Shown piece by piece: positions 35,670 through 42,606 of a stretch of 64,000 nt of DNA; within the stretch, counting starts at the first letter, position 1, and each line of letters starts with the position of its first letter. Origin of the DNA: Hyphomicrobiales bacterium (GTDB taxonomy: Bacteria > Pseudomonadota > Alphaproteobacteria > Parvibaculales > Parvibaculaceae); the NCBI GenBank assembly GCA_016124805.1, contig WGND01000006.1, positions 79,587 to 143,586 of the forward strand. The letters are read 5' to 3'. A program made the position numbers and the translations under genes. The notes under the pieces are model-generated. The model was given only the letters and a program-made list of their open reading frames with translations, made no database searches and was not told the DNA's origin.

Positions 35670-35697
35670 TTTTTCTGCCTCAAATGAGGGAGAAAAA
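35670..35697. promoter_or_regulatory. 28-bp palindrome upstream of the XRE-ImmA/Mrr operon
   Basis: The arms TTTTTCTGCCTCA and TGAGGGAGAAAAA match at 12 of 13 positions around AA. It lies 28 bases before the first ATG of the operon. T precedes and A follows on both strands, so it cannot be a rho-independent terminator in either direction. An operator for the encoded XRE protein is the simplest reading. Confidence 0.55.
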
Positions 35698-35889
35698 CAA
35701 GAACCTTATCTGCGATCTCCGCGGCCAATGCGGCTTCGCGGCCACGAACCGTCCCGCAAATCCTCTCACAACCGGCGCAGAATAGGCTCGCGAACCCTGG
35801 CGGCCCCAAGCCGTCAGAGATTGGCGATCACCTCTGTAAGCGCGGCCGGAGGGAGTATTGCCTGGTCCAGGGTTCCAAGCGATTGACGC

Positions 35890-37155
35890 TCATTGGAACG
35901 GCGCGGCTTGTAGAAGATCGGAATTCTGCACAACCACCGTACACCAGCGTTGCGCGCGCGTGAGCGCGTTGTAGAGCAGCCGCCGTTTATGCTCGGCGTC
36001 GCCGCCAATCTGATAGGGCCATAGGATGAAGACGCCCTCGAACTCGCGGTTCTTTGCTTGTTGCACCGTCATGGCCGTGAAATCGTAGCTGTCCGTTCCG
36101 TAGCGCTGGCGTCGAACAGCCACCTGTCGTGCAATAACCGCCTCGATTTCTGCACGGCTTAACTCCGTCCGACCCCTGGCCCGCGCTTGATGCCGTACCC
36201 AAGCGCAGGTTTCGCGGACAGCCCCCGACCGCGGCAGGGCTTCAAGGGCTGTCAACGCCTCAGCCGTACATACAACGCCATTGAGTTGAAGCCCATCGGT
36301 CAAGGCGGCCGTCTCATCCTGCTCCGATCGTTCCCAACGAATCGCGTAGGGTCCATTTCGCTGCTTCCCACAGGAATTTTCGCAAACGCGACGCACAACG
36401 CTCTGCGCGAAGCCGCCTTGAAGCGATGGAGTGATCACCGCGACCCGCCCGCCCTGACGCCACCGGATCGCGCTGGCCAGCATCGCGGCGGCCACTGGCA
36501 CGCCTTGCGCCGCCAAAATCCGGAACCCATTTCCCGCTATCGGCGCCTCACCCGCGCGGATCGCCGCGGCTGCGGTCAGCAGAGCCGGCACGTTGGTGCG
36601 CCGAACCTGATTTAGGATTTCGGGTTCACAAACGCCACGCATCCACCCGATCAGCGGGTTCGGGCGCAACGCAGCGTCGAGACACTGAAATTCGTCCGCG
36701 GCGATCAGCGTGCGTGCTGATTGGGCCAGCGCGGAGAGCATTCTGAGCCGCTGCGGCTTCAGGTCCTGAGCTTCATCCACGAGCACGATTGGGAAGCTCG
36801 TCGTGACCCACCCACGCACTTCCGGCCGTTCGAGCAACATGCCTGCGGCGTCGCATTGCGCATCATACTGGTCATCCTGCGGGGGCTGGATACCAAGCGC
36901 GGCAGCGAGGCCGCGCCAACGACGCAGGAGCCGCCATGCGAAGCTGTCGATAGTGACGCATTCAAAGCGCCGCTTCAGCCCAGGAACGGTCCCTAGCTTG
37001 TCGTTCAAGCGTCGCCTTGCGCCATGCATGAAGGTCAGCGCCAAGACGCGCTGGCCCTCCTGAAGCGGCACCGCCGCAAGCGCTTCACCCAAAGCTTCCA
37101 TCAATCGAAAGGTCTTGCCGCAGCCGGCGGGCCCCTCCACCGCAAAGAGCGTCAT
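35890..37155 (-). CDS. gajB: UvrD/Rep-like helicase (Gabija GajB-like)
   Basis: The 421-residue protein has Walker A VEGPAGCGKT at about residue 5, Walker B VLVDEAQDLKPQR, a motif V-like MTVQQAKNREFEGVFIL and motif VI LLYNALTRAQRWCTVVV. It is somewhat shorter than the 494-residue Bacillus GajB. The ATG overlaps the stop of the OLD-nuclease gene by four bases. In Gabija, GajB senses DNA ends and activates the GajA nuclease. The gene pair order and coupling fit; the symbol rests on context. Confidence 0.7.
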   Translation of the reverse strand: MTLFAVEGPAGCGKTFRLMEALGEALAAVPLQEGQRVLALTFMHGARRRLNDKLGTVPGLKRRFECVTIDSFAWRLLRRWRGLAAALGIQPPQDDQYDAQCDAAGMLLERPEVRGWVTTSFPIVLVDEAQDLKPQRLRMLSALAQSARTLIAADEFQCLDAALRPNPLIGWMRGVCEPEILNQVRRTNVPALLTAAAAIRAGEAPIAGNGFRILAAQGVPVAAAMLASAIRWRQGGRVAVITPSLQGGFAQSVVRRVCENSCGKQRNGPYAIRWERSEQDETAALTDGLQLNGVVCTAEALTALEALPRSGAVRETCAWVRHQARARGRTELSRAEIEAVIARQVAVRRQRYGTDSYDFTAMTVQQAKNREFEGVFILWPYQIGGDAEHKRRLLYNALTRAQRWCTVVVQNSDLLQAAPFQ

Positions 37156-38972
37156 GGCTGGAAGATCCGGATATGTGGATTTTCGCCAGCAGCGGCCGTG
37201 AACCGCCCGCTGTCGCCCCCAAGCAGAACGTCGGTCATGGCATTCAACAGCTCCCGAGCCCGTCGGCAACAGGCCTCCGTCGAGCCAATGACGTCAGCGA
37301 CGACCTCGTATACAATCTGGTCTTGCTTCAGCCCATGCGCCGTACGGTCCTCGGACTTCAGTCGTGCAACGAGGGCCGCAATTGTCGCAGGAGGCGGCGC
37401 TATCGATTGCGCCAACGCGGCGGTTGCCGCTGCGCTATCCGCCTCCAGTATCCAACCTATGACGTCTTCAACTGTCCAGCCATCCGGCCACCGAAGAATT
37501 GACGCCGGTCTCGCCGCAGCAGCAGCAAGAGCCTGGGCATAACCAACACCCGTCCCATCGCCATCGACCAGAGCGGAAATGCGCGGGTGTAGGGGAATCA
37601 GAGCCGCCACCGTCGCTTCGACGGCGGCATCATGAGTAGGGACCACGCCGACATAGGAGCCAAAGCGACTTTCGTCCGCCGCCGCCCATTCCTGTCGGAT
37701 ATCCACCGCACGCACGAGCAGCTTCAGCCAATCATGGTCCGTCCGTCCCTCCGGCACGAGCATTGCGTCGTGCATGACGGCGGCGATCGTGTCCACGCGG
37801 TTGAGCTGAAAGAGCTTTCGTACCCCGTTCGGCGTGGCGGCAGGCAGCGCCGCGGCGAGCAGCGGCGTGGACGATAACGCGCCACCCTCGTTGCGCAGCA
37901 CCGCCACAGCTTGCGGATCGGAGATGGCCGCAACCAACGGCGAATGCGTGGAGACGAACGTCTGGGTCGACAATGCCTGAATGCGGTGCACGAGCCGTCG
38001 CTGCAGCGGCGGCGGAACGTGCAGCTCCGGTTCCTCCAGCGCCATCCAAAAGCCGTCGCCCGCATCTGCACGCTGTCGTCCGAACTGCAAAAGGAGAAGG
38101 AGGTGTTGCAATGAGATGAGACCACTGCCGTGGCGTTTTGCGGGCAAGCCCAACGCCGCGTCCGCCTGCGCATAATGCGGAACGACGGCTTCAAGCAAGC
38201 CATCGCTATCTGTAGCCGTCACCCGAAGATGAAGCCGCGGCTGGGTGCGGAAGAACCCGGCCAACTCAGTATTGAGCCGCGCGACAATCGGTTCCAGCCG
38301 AGGATCAGCTTCAAGGGGCTGTACGGGCGCGCGAAGGCGATCGCGCTCGCCAAGCACCGACTCCGCAGGCTGGCCGCCGCCCGATGCGACCACACGCCGA
38401 AACAGTTCCGAGCCGAAGGAAACCACTCGATCCCACGTGCGGCTGGCCGGAACCAGGAAAAACCCAACCTCGCGGATCAATCGGGCCGGTACGGCGGTCC
38501 ACAGTTCGTCCACGAACACGTCTGCGACTGCGTCGTCATCGTGAAAGTACCGAATTGTTTCGACCTCCAGCGAAGGACGGTCGAAGCGGGCACAGAACCC
38601 GATTTGGCATGCAAGGCGCCAAGCTGGGTCGTCGCGGGTGGCTGAAACGTTGCCTGTCGCCGGGTTCCGCCATTTGATGACGCCACGGTCGTCTCTGAAC
38701 CAATCGGCATGGTCGGCAGGCTCGTCACCATCGAACCCTGTGATTGTCGCCACGAGACGGATCCGGTCGGCTGGCTGGGGATCGCCCCCGAAAAAATCGT
38801 GCTCCGTCAGGGCGCGGACCATGCGATCTCGGCCGAAGAGCAGCGCCAACGCCTCAATGACCGTGGTCTTGCCGCAGTTGTTGGGGCCAACGAACACCGT
38901 ATGCGGGCCGAACCGGATGTGCCCGTTCCTGATCCCGCGAAAGTTCTCAATGCGCAGATCGGCAATCTGCAT
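37152..38972 (-). CDS. gajA: OLD-family ATPase/TOPRIM nuclease (Gabija GajA-like)
   Basis: The 606-residue product starts IADLRIENFRGI and has Walker A GPNNCGKTT at about residue 29, the ABC-like ALEEPELHVPP (Walker B) near 315, the switch THSPLV, and a TOPRIM domain with PEGRTDHDW near 400 and VDGDGTG near 460. This is a class-2 OLD nuclease, the type found beside UvrD-like helicases. GGGGAG lies nine bases before the ATG at 38972; the upstream ATG at 38981 would abut it. Gabija GajA cuts DNA when nucleotides are depleted. Confidence 0.75.
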   Translation of the reverse strand: MQIADLRIENFRGIRNGHIRFGPHTVFVGPNNCGKTTVIEALALLFGRDRMVRALTEHDFFGGDPQPADRIRLVATITGFDGDEPADHADWFRDDRGVIKWRNPATGNVSATRDDPAWRLACQIGFCARFDRPSLEVETIRYFHDDDAVADVFVDELWTAVPARLIREVGFFLVPASRTWDRVVSFGSELFRRVVASGGGQPAESVLGERDRLRAPVQPLEADPRLEPIVARLNTELAGFFRTQPRLHLRVTATDSDGLLEAVVPHYAQADAALGLPAKRHGSGLISLQHLLLLLQFGRQRADAGDGFWMALEEPELHVPPPLQRRLVHRIQALSTQTFVSTHSPLVAAISDPQAVAVLRNEGGALSSTPLLAAALPAATPNGVRKLFQLNRVDTIAAVMHDAMLVPEGRTDHDWLKLLVRAVDIRQEWAAADESRFGSYVGVVPTHDAAVEATVAALIPLHPRISALVDGDGTGVGYAQALAAAAARPASILRWPDGWTVEDVIGWILEADSAAATAALAQSIAPPPATIAALVARLKSEDRTAHGLKQDQIVYEVVADVIGSTEACCRRARELLNAMTDVLLGGDSGRFTAAAGENPHIRIFQP

Positions 38973-39029
38973 GATGTTCATCTCCCCAGCTCACCGCTCT
39001 ACGGGATTGGCGGTGGATTTATTGGTCCC

Positions 39030-39956
39030 TTATTCGGCGCCTCCGGTCGAAGATGCCGAAGGCAGCCACGGTCCGCCCGGCGGCCACACGTGTCCCTCTT
39101 CCCCCGCAGAGCCTAAAGGCATCAGGAAAGCACGGAGAGCAGCGATGACGACAGTGAAGGTGTCCGGCGCCGCCGCCATGCGCTCGCGTCCCAGGAAGGT
39201 TCGCCATTGGACGGCCCATGCCGAGGCGAATTCGTCGCTCAGCCCCACAGGCGTATCAGTCGGCAATGTGGTTTCGCGCCGTTCAAATGTGCGTCGCACT
39301 GCATCGACAAGAACCGGCTGACGAAATTCGAAAGTCTGCGCGATCAGCCAAAGGTCATAGAAATCCTTGAGGCGGCTGTTGGCCATGCCGAGCGTGACCA
39401 ATGCCTCGAATTTTTCGGCCACTACCGTTTCGACGGGATAAGCTCGAAGATGCGGCGCCGGGGCGTCCAGAAGAACGGGATAGTCGATCTCGACAGCCGC
39501 GGGCGTAATGGCGTCGCCAAAACCAATGTCGACCTGGATCGAAATACGCGCCCCGGCGATGGTTGCCGTTGTGCGCACCCGCACGCCACCATATTCCACC
39601 TCCTCGCGGATCGCCGCCGCCGTCAACGCTGCGACATCAAACGTCACACCGTCATCGGCGACCGGCTGCGCACAAATGGCCCGGAAGGTTTCGGCAATGG
39701 CCTCGGCGTCGTTGTCGCCATGGCCAAGCAAGTCCAGGTCGCGGGTCGGCCGGAATGGATCAGTTACCCACGTCACGAAGAGCATCGCGCCCTTCAGGAT
39801 GAAACGGTCACGATGACGCGATACACTCAGCCGGTAGAGCAGGCGTTCGAGCGCATACCGCGTCAGCAGAATTTGAAAGTCCGACCGCTCGGCGCGTGCG
39901 CGATCGAGGAGACGCGCCCGGACCGAGGCGCCGATGTTGCGGGGCTCACGCGGCAT
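39030..39956 (-). CDS. AbiEii/AbiGii-type toxin (nucleotidyltransferase)
   Basis: The 308-residue product has the AbiEii pattern: FILKGAMLFVTW, the metal-binding RPTRDLDLLG near residue 72, a YPVETVVAEKFEALVTLG segment near 175 and RLKDFYDLW. AbiEii toxins use NTPs to modify tRNA or another target and cause dormancy of infected cells. It overlaps the upstream antitoxin gene by 11 bases. The C-terminal 30 residues are Pro/Gly-rich and may be extra. Confidence 0.85.
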   Translation of the reverse strand: MPREPRNIGASVRARLLDRARAERSDFQILLTRYALERLLYRLSVSRHRDRFILKGAMLFVTWVTDPFRPTRDLDLLGHGDNDAEAIAETFRAICAQPVADDGVTFDVAALTAAAIREEVEYGGVRVRTTATIAGARISIQVDIGFGDAITPAAVEIDYPVLLDAPAPHLRAYPVETVVAEKFEALVTLGMANSRLKDFYDLWLIAQTFEFRQPVLVDAVRRTFERRETTLPTDTPVGLSDEFASAWAVQWRTFLGRERMAAAPDTFTVVIAALRAFLMPLGSAGEEGHVWPPGGPWLPSASSTGGAE

Positions 39957-40566
39957 CGGACACCATCGCTTCGACGTAGGGGCGCATCACCGACCAGACC
40001 CGTGCTTTTCGTGCATGGCGCCAGAGTTCATCGGGTGTGCAGCGGCGACGGCGAAGGCCTTCGCGCAGCCCCTCCATCGCCACGTCGAGCCCGACTTTCG
40101 CGCGATAACGGAAGCAGTCGACGATCGTCCTTGCGGGCTCGGTGATAGGGACTTCGACGCCCTCAATGCGATGCCGCACAACCCCCTCCGTCAGCGCCAG
40201 CCCTGCAAAGCGCACGAAACGGATGCGCGGATAGTCGATCTTTGGTCGCCAAGCGGTGCGATCGATGGCCATCCATATGGCGGACGGCATCTGCAGCGTC
40301 AGTTCGTGGAACTGAAGCGCCGAGGTCAGGCAAACAATGCCTTTGGGTACCAGGGCGGCAGCCTCGGCCAGCGCATGGGCGGCCTCGACTTGCGTGTCGG
40401 AAAGCTGGTAAAGGCCCCGTGCCGGGCGCACGACCACCCCCTCCCGCACGAGACGGGCCAGCGTTTCCGGCCCGATTCCTTCGGCGACGAAATCCTTAAG
40501 CCTGAGCATTCCCCGGGCTTTCAGAAGATCGAGCGCGCGGATTCGCTGGGCGCTTGTGGACGGCAT
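39946..40566 (-). CDS. AbiEi-type antitoxin
   Basis: The 206-residue product has an N-terminal winged helix (RIRALDLLKARGMLRLKDF, then RGLYQLSD) followed by the AbiEi C-domain with GIVCLTSALQFHELT and PARTIVDCFRYRAKVGLD. The antitoxin represses its own promoter and blocks the AbiEii toxin. The ATG at 40566 begins the conserved sequence; the open frame further up to 40800 is not conserved-looking. An inverted repeat of 46 bp directly upstream is a likely operator. Confidence 0.85.
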   Translation of the reverse strand: MPSTSAQRIRALDLLKARGMLRLKDFVAEGIGPETLARLVREGVVVRPARGLYQLSDTQVEAAHALAEAAALVPKGIVCLTSALQFHELTLQMPSAIWMAIDRTAWRPKIDYPRIRFVRFAGLALTEGVVRHRIEGVEVPITEPARTIVDCFRYRAKVGLDVAMEGLREGLRRRRCTPDELWRHARKARVWSVMRPYVEAMVSDAA

Positions 40567-40571
40567 GATCG

Positions 40572-40617
40572 GTGATAGTTCCTCTGCTCTTCCAAAGATT
40601 AGCAGAGGTTTTATCAC
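40572..40617. promoter_or_regulatory. Operator-like inverted repeat before abiE
   Basis: GTGATAGTTCCTCTGCT and its partner AGCAGAGGTTTTATCAC pair at 14 of 17 positions around a 12-base centre. AbiEi antitoxins are known to bind paired inverted repeats at their own promoter. The repeat starts six bases from the antitoxin ATG, so binding would also block ribosome access or transcription start. Confidence 0.6.
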
Positions 40618-40955
40618 AAAACACCCCTCCTGGAAACCTGAAACAAATCGGCTGCTGGAGGCCGCCCATGGGGGGAAAGCCTTCCCCTGCCTGCAACCCG
40701 CCCTAGGCGGTTTTCCGGCACCCCTTCGAGCGGGGGAACCCCGCAACGCCCCTGCTCGACCCAAGGAAGTCGGCCCTATCAGTCTCGGGCGCCCCCGCAA
40801 CGAGACGGAAGCGCCGCGTTGGAACCCAGTGCCGCCAACCGGATCCAGTTTGCGACCGTCTGGCCCCTGACAAAGAGTGAGAGTGCGGACCGGGTTTGCC
40901 GTGACGGGTTGGAAGCCGAGGGAGAGGCCCCCGGCGCCCGTCGCGGAGACCCGCG
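40618..40955. other. Non-coding gap with hairpins and leader L1
   Basis: Between the divergent abiE and ArdC-like genes I find no credible gene. There is a hairpin CCGCC/GGCGG followed by TTTT (40698-40714) and a perfect GCGGGG/CCCCGC hairpin (40730-40744). The last 55 bases form leader L1 of the ArdC-like gene. Confidence 0.5.
40901..40955 (+). promoter_or_regulatory. Structured leader L1 of the ArdC-like gene
   Basis: The outer stem GACGGG (40903-40908) pairs with CCCGTC (40937-40942). The inner stem CCGAGGG/CCCCCGG (40916-40922/40928-40934), with one A.C mismatch, has the loop AGAGG. GGAG follows three bases after the outer stem and seven before the ATG. It is the same 49-base element as L2 with one compensatory and other changes. 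Confidence 0.6.
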
Positions 40956-41918
40956 ATGTCCAGACATGCTGCTCGCGCCCGTTCCGGCTCCGACCGGACG
41001 AGCCTCTATGACGAAATCACCGGAAATATCCTCGCCGAGCTGGAGGCCAGCCGGCTTCCCTGGATCCAGCCCTGGGGCACGGCGGCGGCGAAGGCGCCGC
41101 TGGCCATGCCGAAGAACGCCGCCACCGGGCGCGTCTATTCCGGCGTGAATGTGCTCATCCTTTGGGGCGCGGTCATCGACCATGGCTTTCCCACCCAGAG
41201 CTGGCTCACTTTCAGGCAGGCCCTCGGTCTTGGAGGTCATGTCCGCAAGGGCGAGCATGGAACCACCGTCGTCTATGCCGACCGCTTTGTCCCCGACGAC
41301 GAGAAGCGGCGCGCCCGCGAGACCGGCGAGGAAGCCCAGGCGATCCCGTTCCTGAAGCGCTTCACGGTTTTCAACCTGGCGCAATGCGAGGGCCTGCCCG
41401 ACGACCTCGCGATTGTCGCGCCGCCGCCCGAACCTGGCCTGATCGAGCCGAAGGTGGATGCCCTGATCAAGGCGAGCGGCATCGATTTCCGCATCGGCGG
41501 CAACCGTGCCTTCTATGTGCCGGCGCGCGATTATGTCATGGTCCCGCCGCCCCAGGCCTTCTTCGAGCCCATCAACTGGCATCGGACGGCCTTGCATGAA
41601 TGCTCCCATGCCAGCGGGGCACCGCATAGACTGAATCGCGACCTCTCCGGTTCCTTTGGCACGAAGAAGTACGCCTTCGAGGAGCTGATCGCCGAGATTT
41701 CAGCGGCATTCTGCTGTGCTGCGCTCGGCATCGTGCCGACCGTGCGGCACGCCGATTACATCGGCTCCTGGGCCGAGGTTCTGCGCGAGGACAATCGCGC
41801 CATCGTCCGCGCAGCGTCGCAGGCCAGCAAGGCCGCCGATTTCCTGCTCGGCTTCCTGCCCGAAGACGAACGACTTGCTCGGGTTTCCGCCGACGCCGGC
41901 GAGCGGGAGGCGGCCTGA
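40956..41918 (+). CDS. ardC: ArdC-like antirestriction protein with zincin domain
   Basis: The 320-residue product has the ArdC N-domain (DUF1738): LYDEITGNILAELEASRLPWIQPWG, NAATGRVYSGVNVLIL and TFRQALGLGGHVRKGEHG. The C-domain is zincin-like with HECSHASGAPHRLNRD at about residue 214 (HExxH). ArdC proteins protect incoming single-stranded DNA during conjugation. It is the first of the plus-strand backbone genes and has leader L1 before its ATG. Confidence 0.88.
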   Translation: MSRHAARARSGSDRTSLYDEITGNILAELEASRLPWIQPWGTAAAKAPLAMPKNAATGRVYSGVNVLILWGAVIDHGFPTQSWLTFRQALGLGGHVRKGEHGTTVVYADRFVPDDEKRRARETGEEAQAIPFLKRFTVFNLAQCEGLPDDLAIVAPPPEPGLIEPKVDALIKASGIDFRIGGNRAFYVPARDYVMVPPPQAFFEPINWHRTALHECSHASGAPHRLNRDLSGSFGTKKYAFEELIAEISAAFCCAALGIVPTVRHADYIGSWAEVLREDNRAIVRAASQASKAADFLLGFLPEDERLARVSADAGEREAA

Positions 41919-42445
41919 TGCGCGCGCCGTCTCCAGCAGGCCGGCGACGCTTCCGGCAGGAATCCCCGTCATCCCCCGTGGCCGGTCATGCGTCCGCACG
42001 GGCGCGCAGCTCATCGACGCGCTGGCGGGGCAAATATCTCTTCGACAATTCGGTTGAGTTTCTCGCCGGGGCGCGCCACCTCGTGTCAGCGGGCGATCCC
42101 CATTCTCGCGAAATCCTCTTTCATCTCATCGGATGCTCCGTCGAGCTGTCGCTAAAATCCTATCTGCATTTCCGGGGGTGGAACGACGACCAGTGTCGAC
42201 GAGAGGTCCGGCACGATCTGGTCAAGGCGCTCGCCGCCGCGGAACGGCTCGGATTGCATCGGCGTCATCCGGACGTGCGGATGCTGACGCGGATCTTGTC
42301 GCCCTATTATCGCTGCCATCGCATCCGCGAGCTGGCGAAGCGCGACCCGGCGCCGATATCGCCCGAATGGGCGTTGCAGGCGGCCGAAGGGCTGCTGGAC
42401 GATGTTCTGGCCTCCGTGACGGGACCTCCCCGTTCCAGGGGCTAA
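41918..42445 (+). CDS. HEPN-like protein
   Basis: The 175-residue product has a basic, low-complexity first 40 residues and then a helical domain: EFLAGARHLVSAGD, SVELSLKSYLHFRGW and RREVRHDLVKAL at about residues 92-103. The EL..K..L and HDL..AL pattern is that of HEPN domains, and R...RH could be the RNase motif. The ATG overlaps the ArdC stop by one base (TGATG); a later start is possible. HEPN nucleases and antitoxins are common in mobile elements. The call is by pattern only. Confidence 0.55.
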   Translation: MRAPSPAGRRRFRQESPSSPVAGHASARARSSSTRWRGKYLFDNSVEFLAGARHLVSAGDPHSREILFHLIGCSVELSLKSYLHFRGWNDDQCRREVRHDLVKALAAAERLGLHRRHPDVRMLTRILSPYYRCHRIRELAKRDPAPISPEWALQAAEGLLDDVLASVTGPPRSRG

Positions 42446-42551
42446 CCGGATGCCGGCGTCTGCTGCGCGCCGGCCGCCGACCCTCGCTTCTCCGCCCCCT
42501 CGGTCTTCGCTTTCGCCGCCACGAGAGGAAGAGGGCCGAGGGGATTTTCGT

Positions 42552-42606
42552 GACGGGTTTCCGGTCGAGAGAGAGGCTCTCGGCGCCCGTCGCGGAGATT
42601 ATCCCC
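42552..42606 (+). promoter_or_regulatory. Structured leader L2 of the ParB-like gene
   Basis: The outer stem GACGGG (42552-42557)/CCCGTC (42586-42591) encloses the perfect inner stem CGAGAG/CTCTCG (42566-42571/42577-42582) with the loop AGAGG. GGAG at 42594 follows and the ATG is nine bases later. Compared with L1, a G-C pair in the inner stem is replaced by A-U and L1's A.C mismatch by A-U, while the loop and outer stem are unchanged. Confidence 0.65.
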
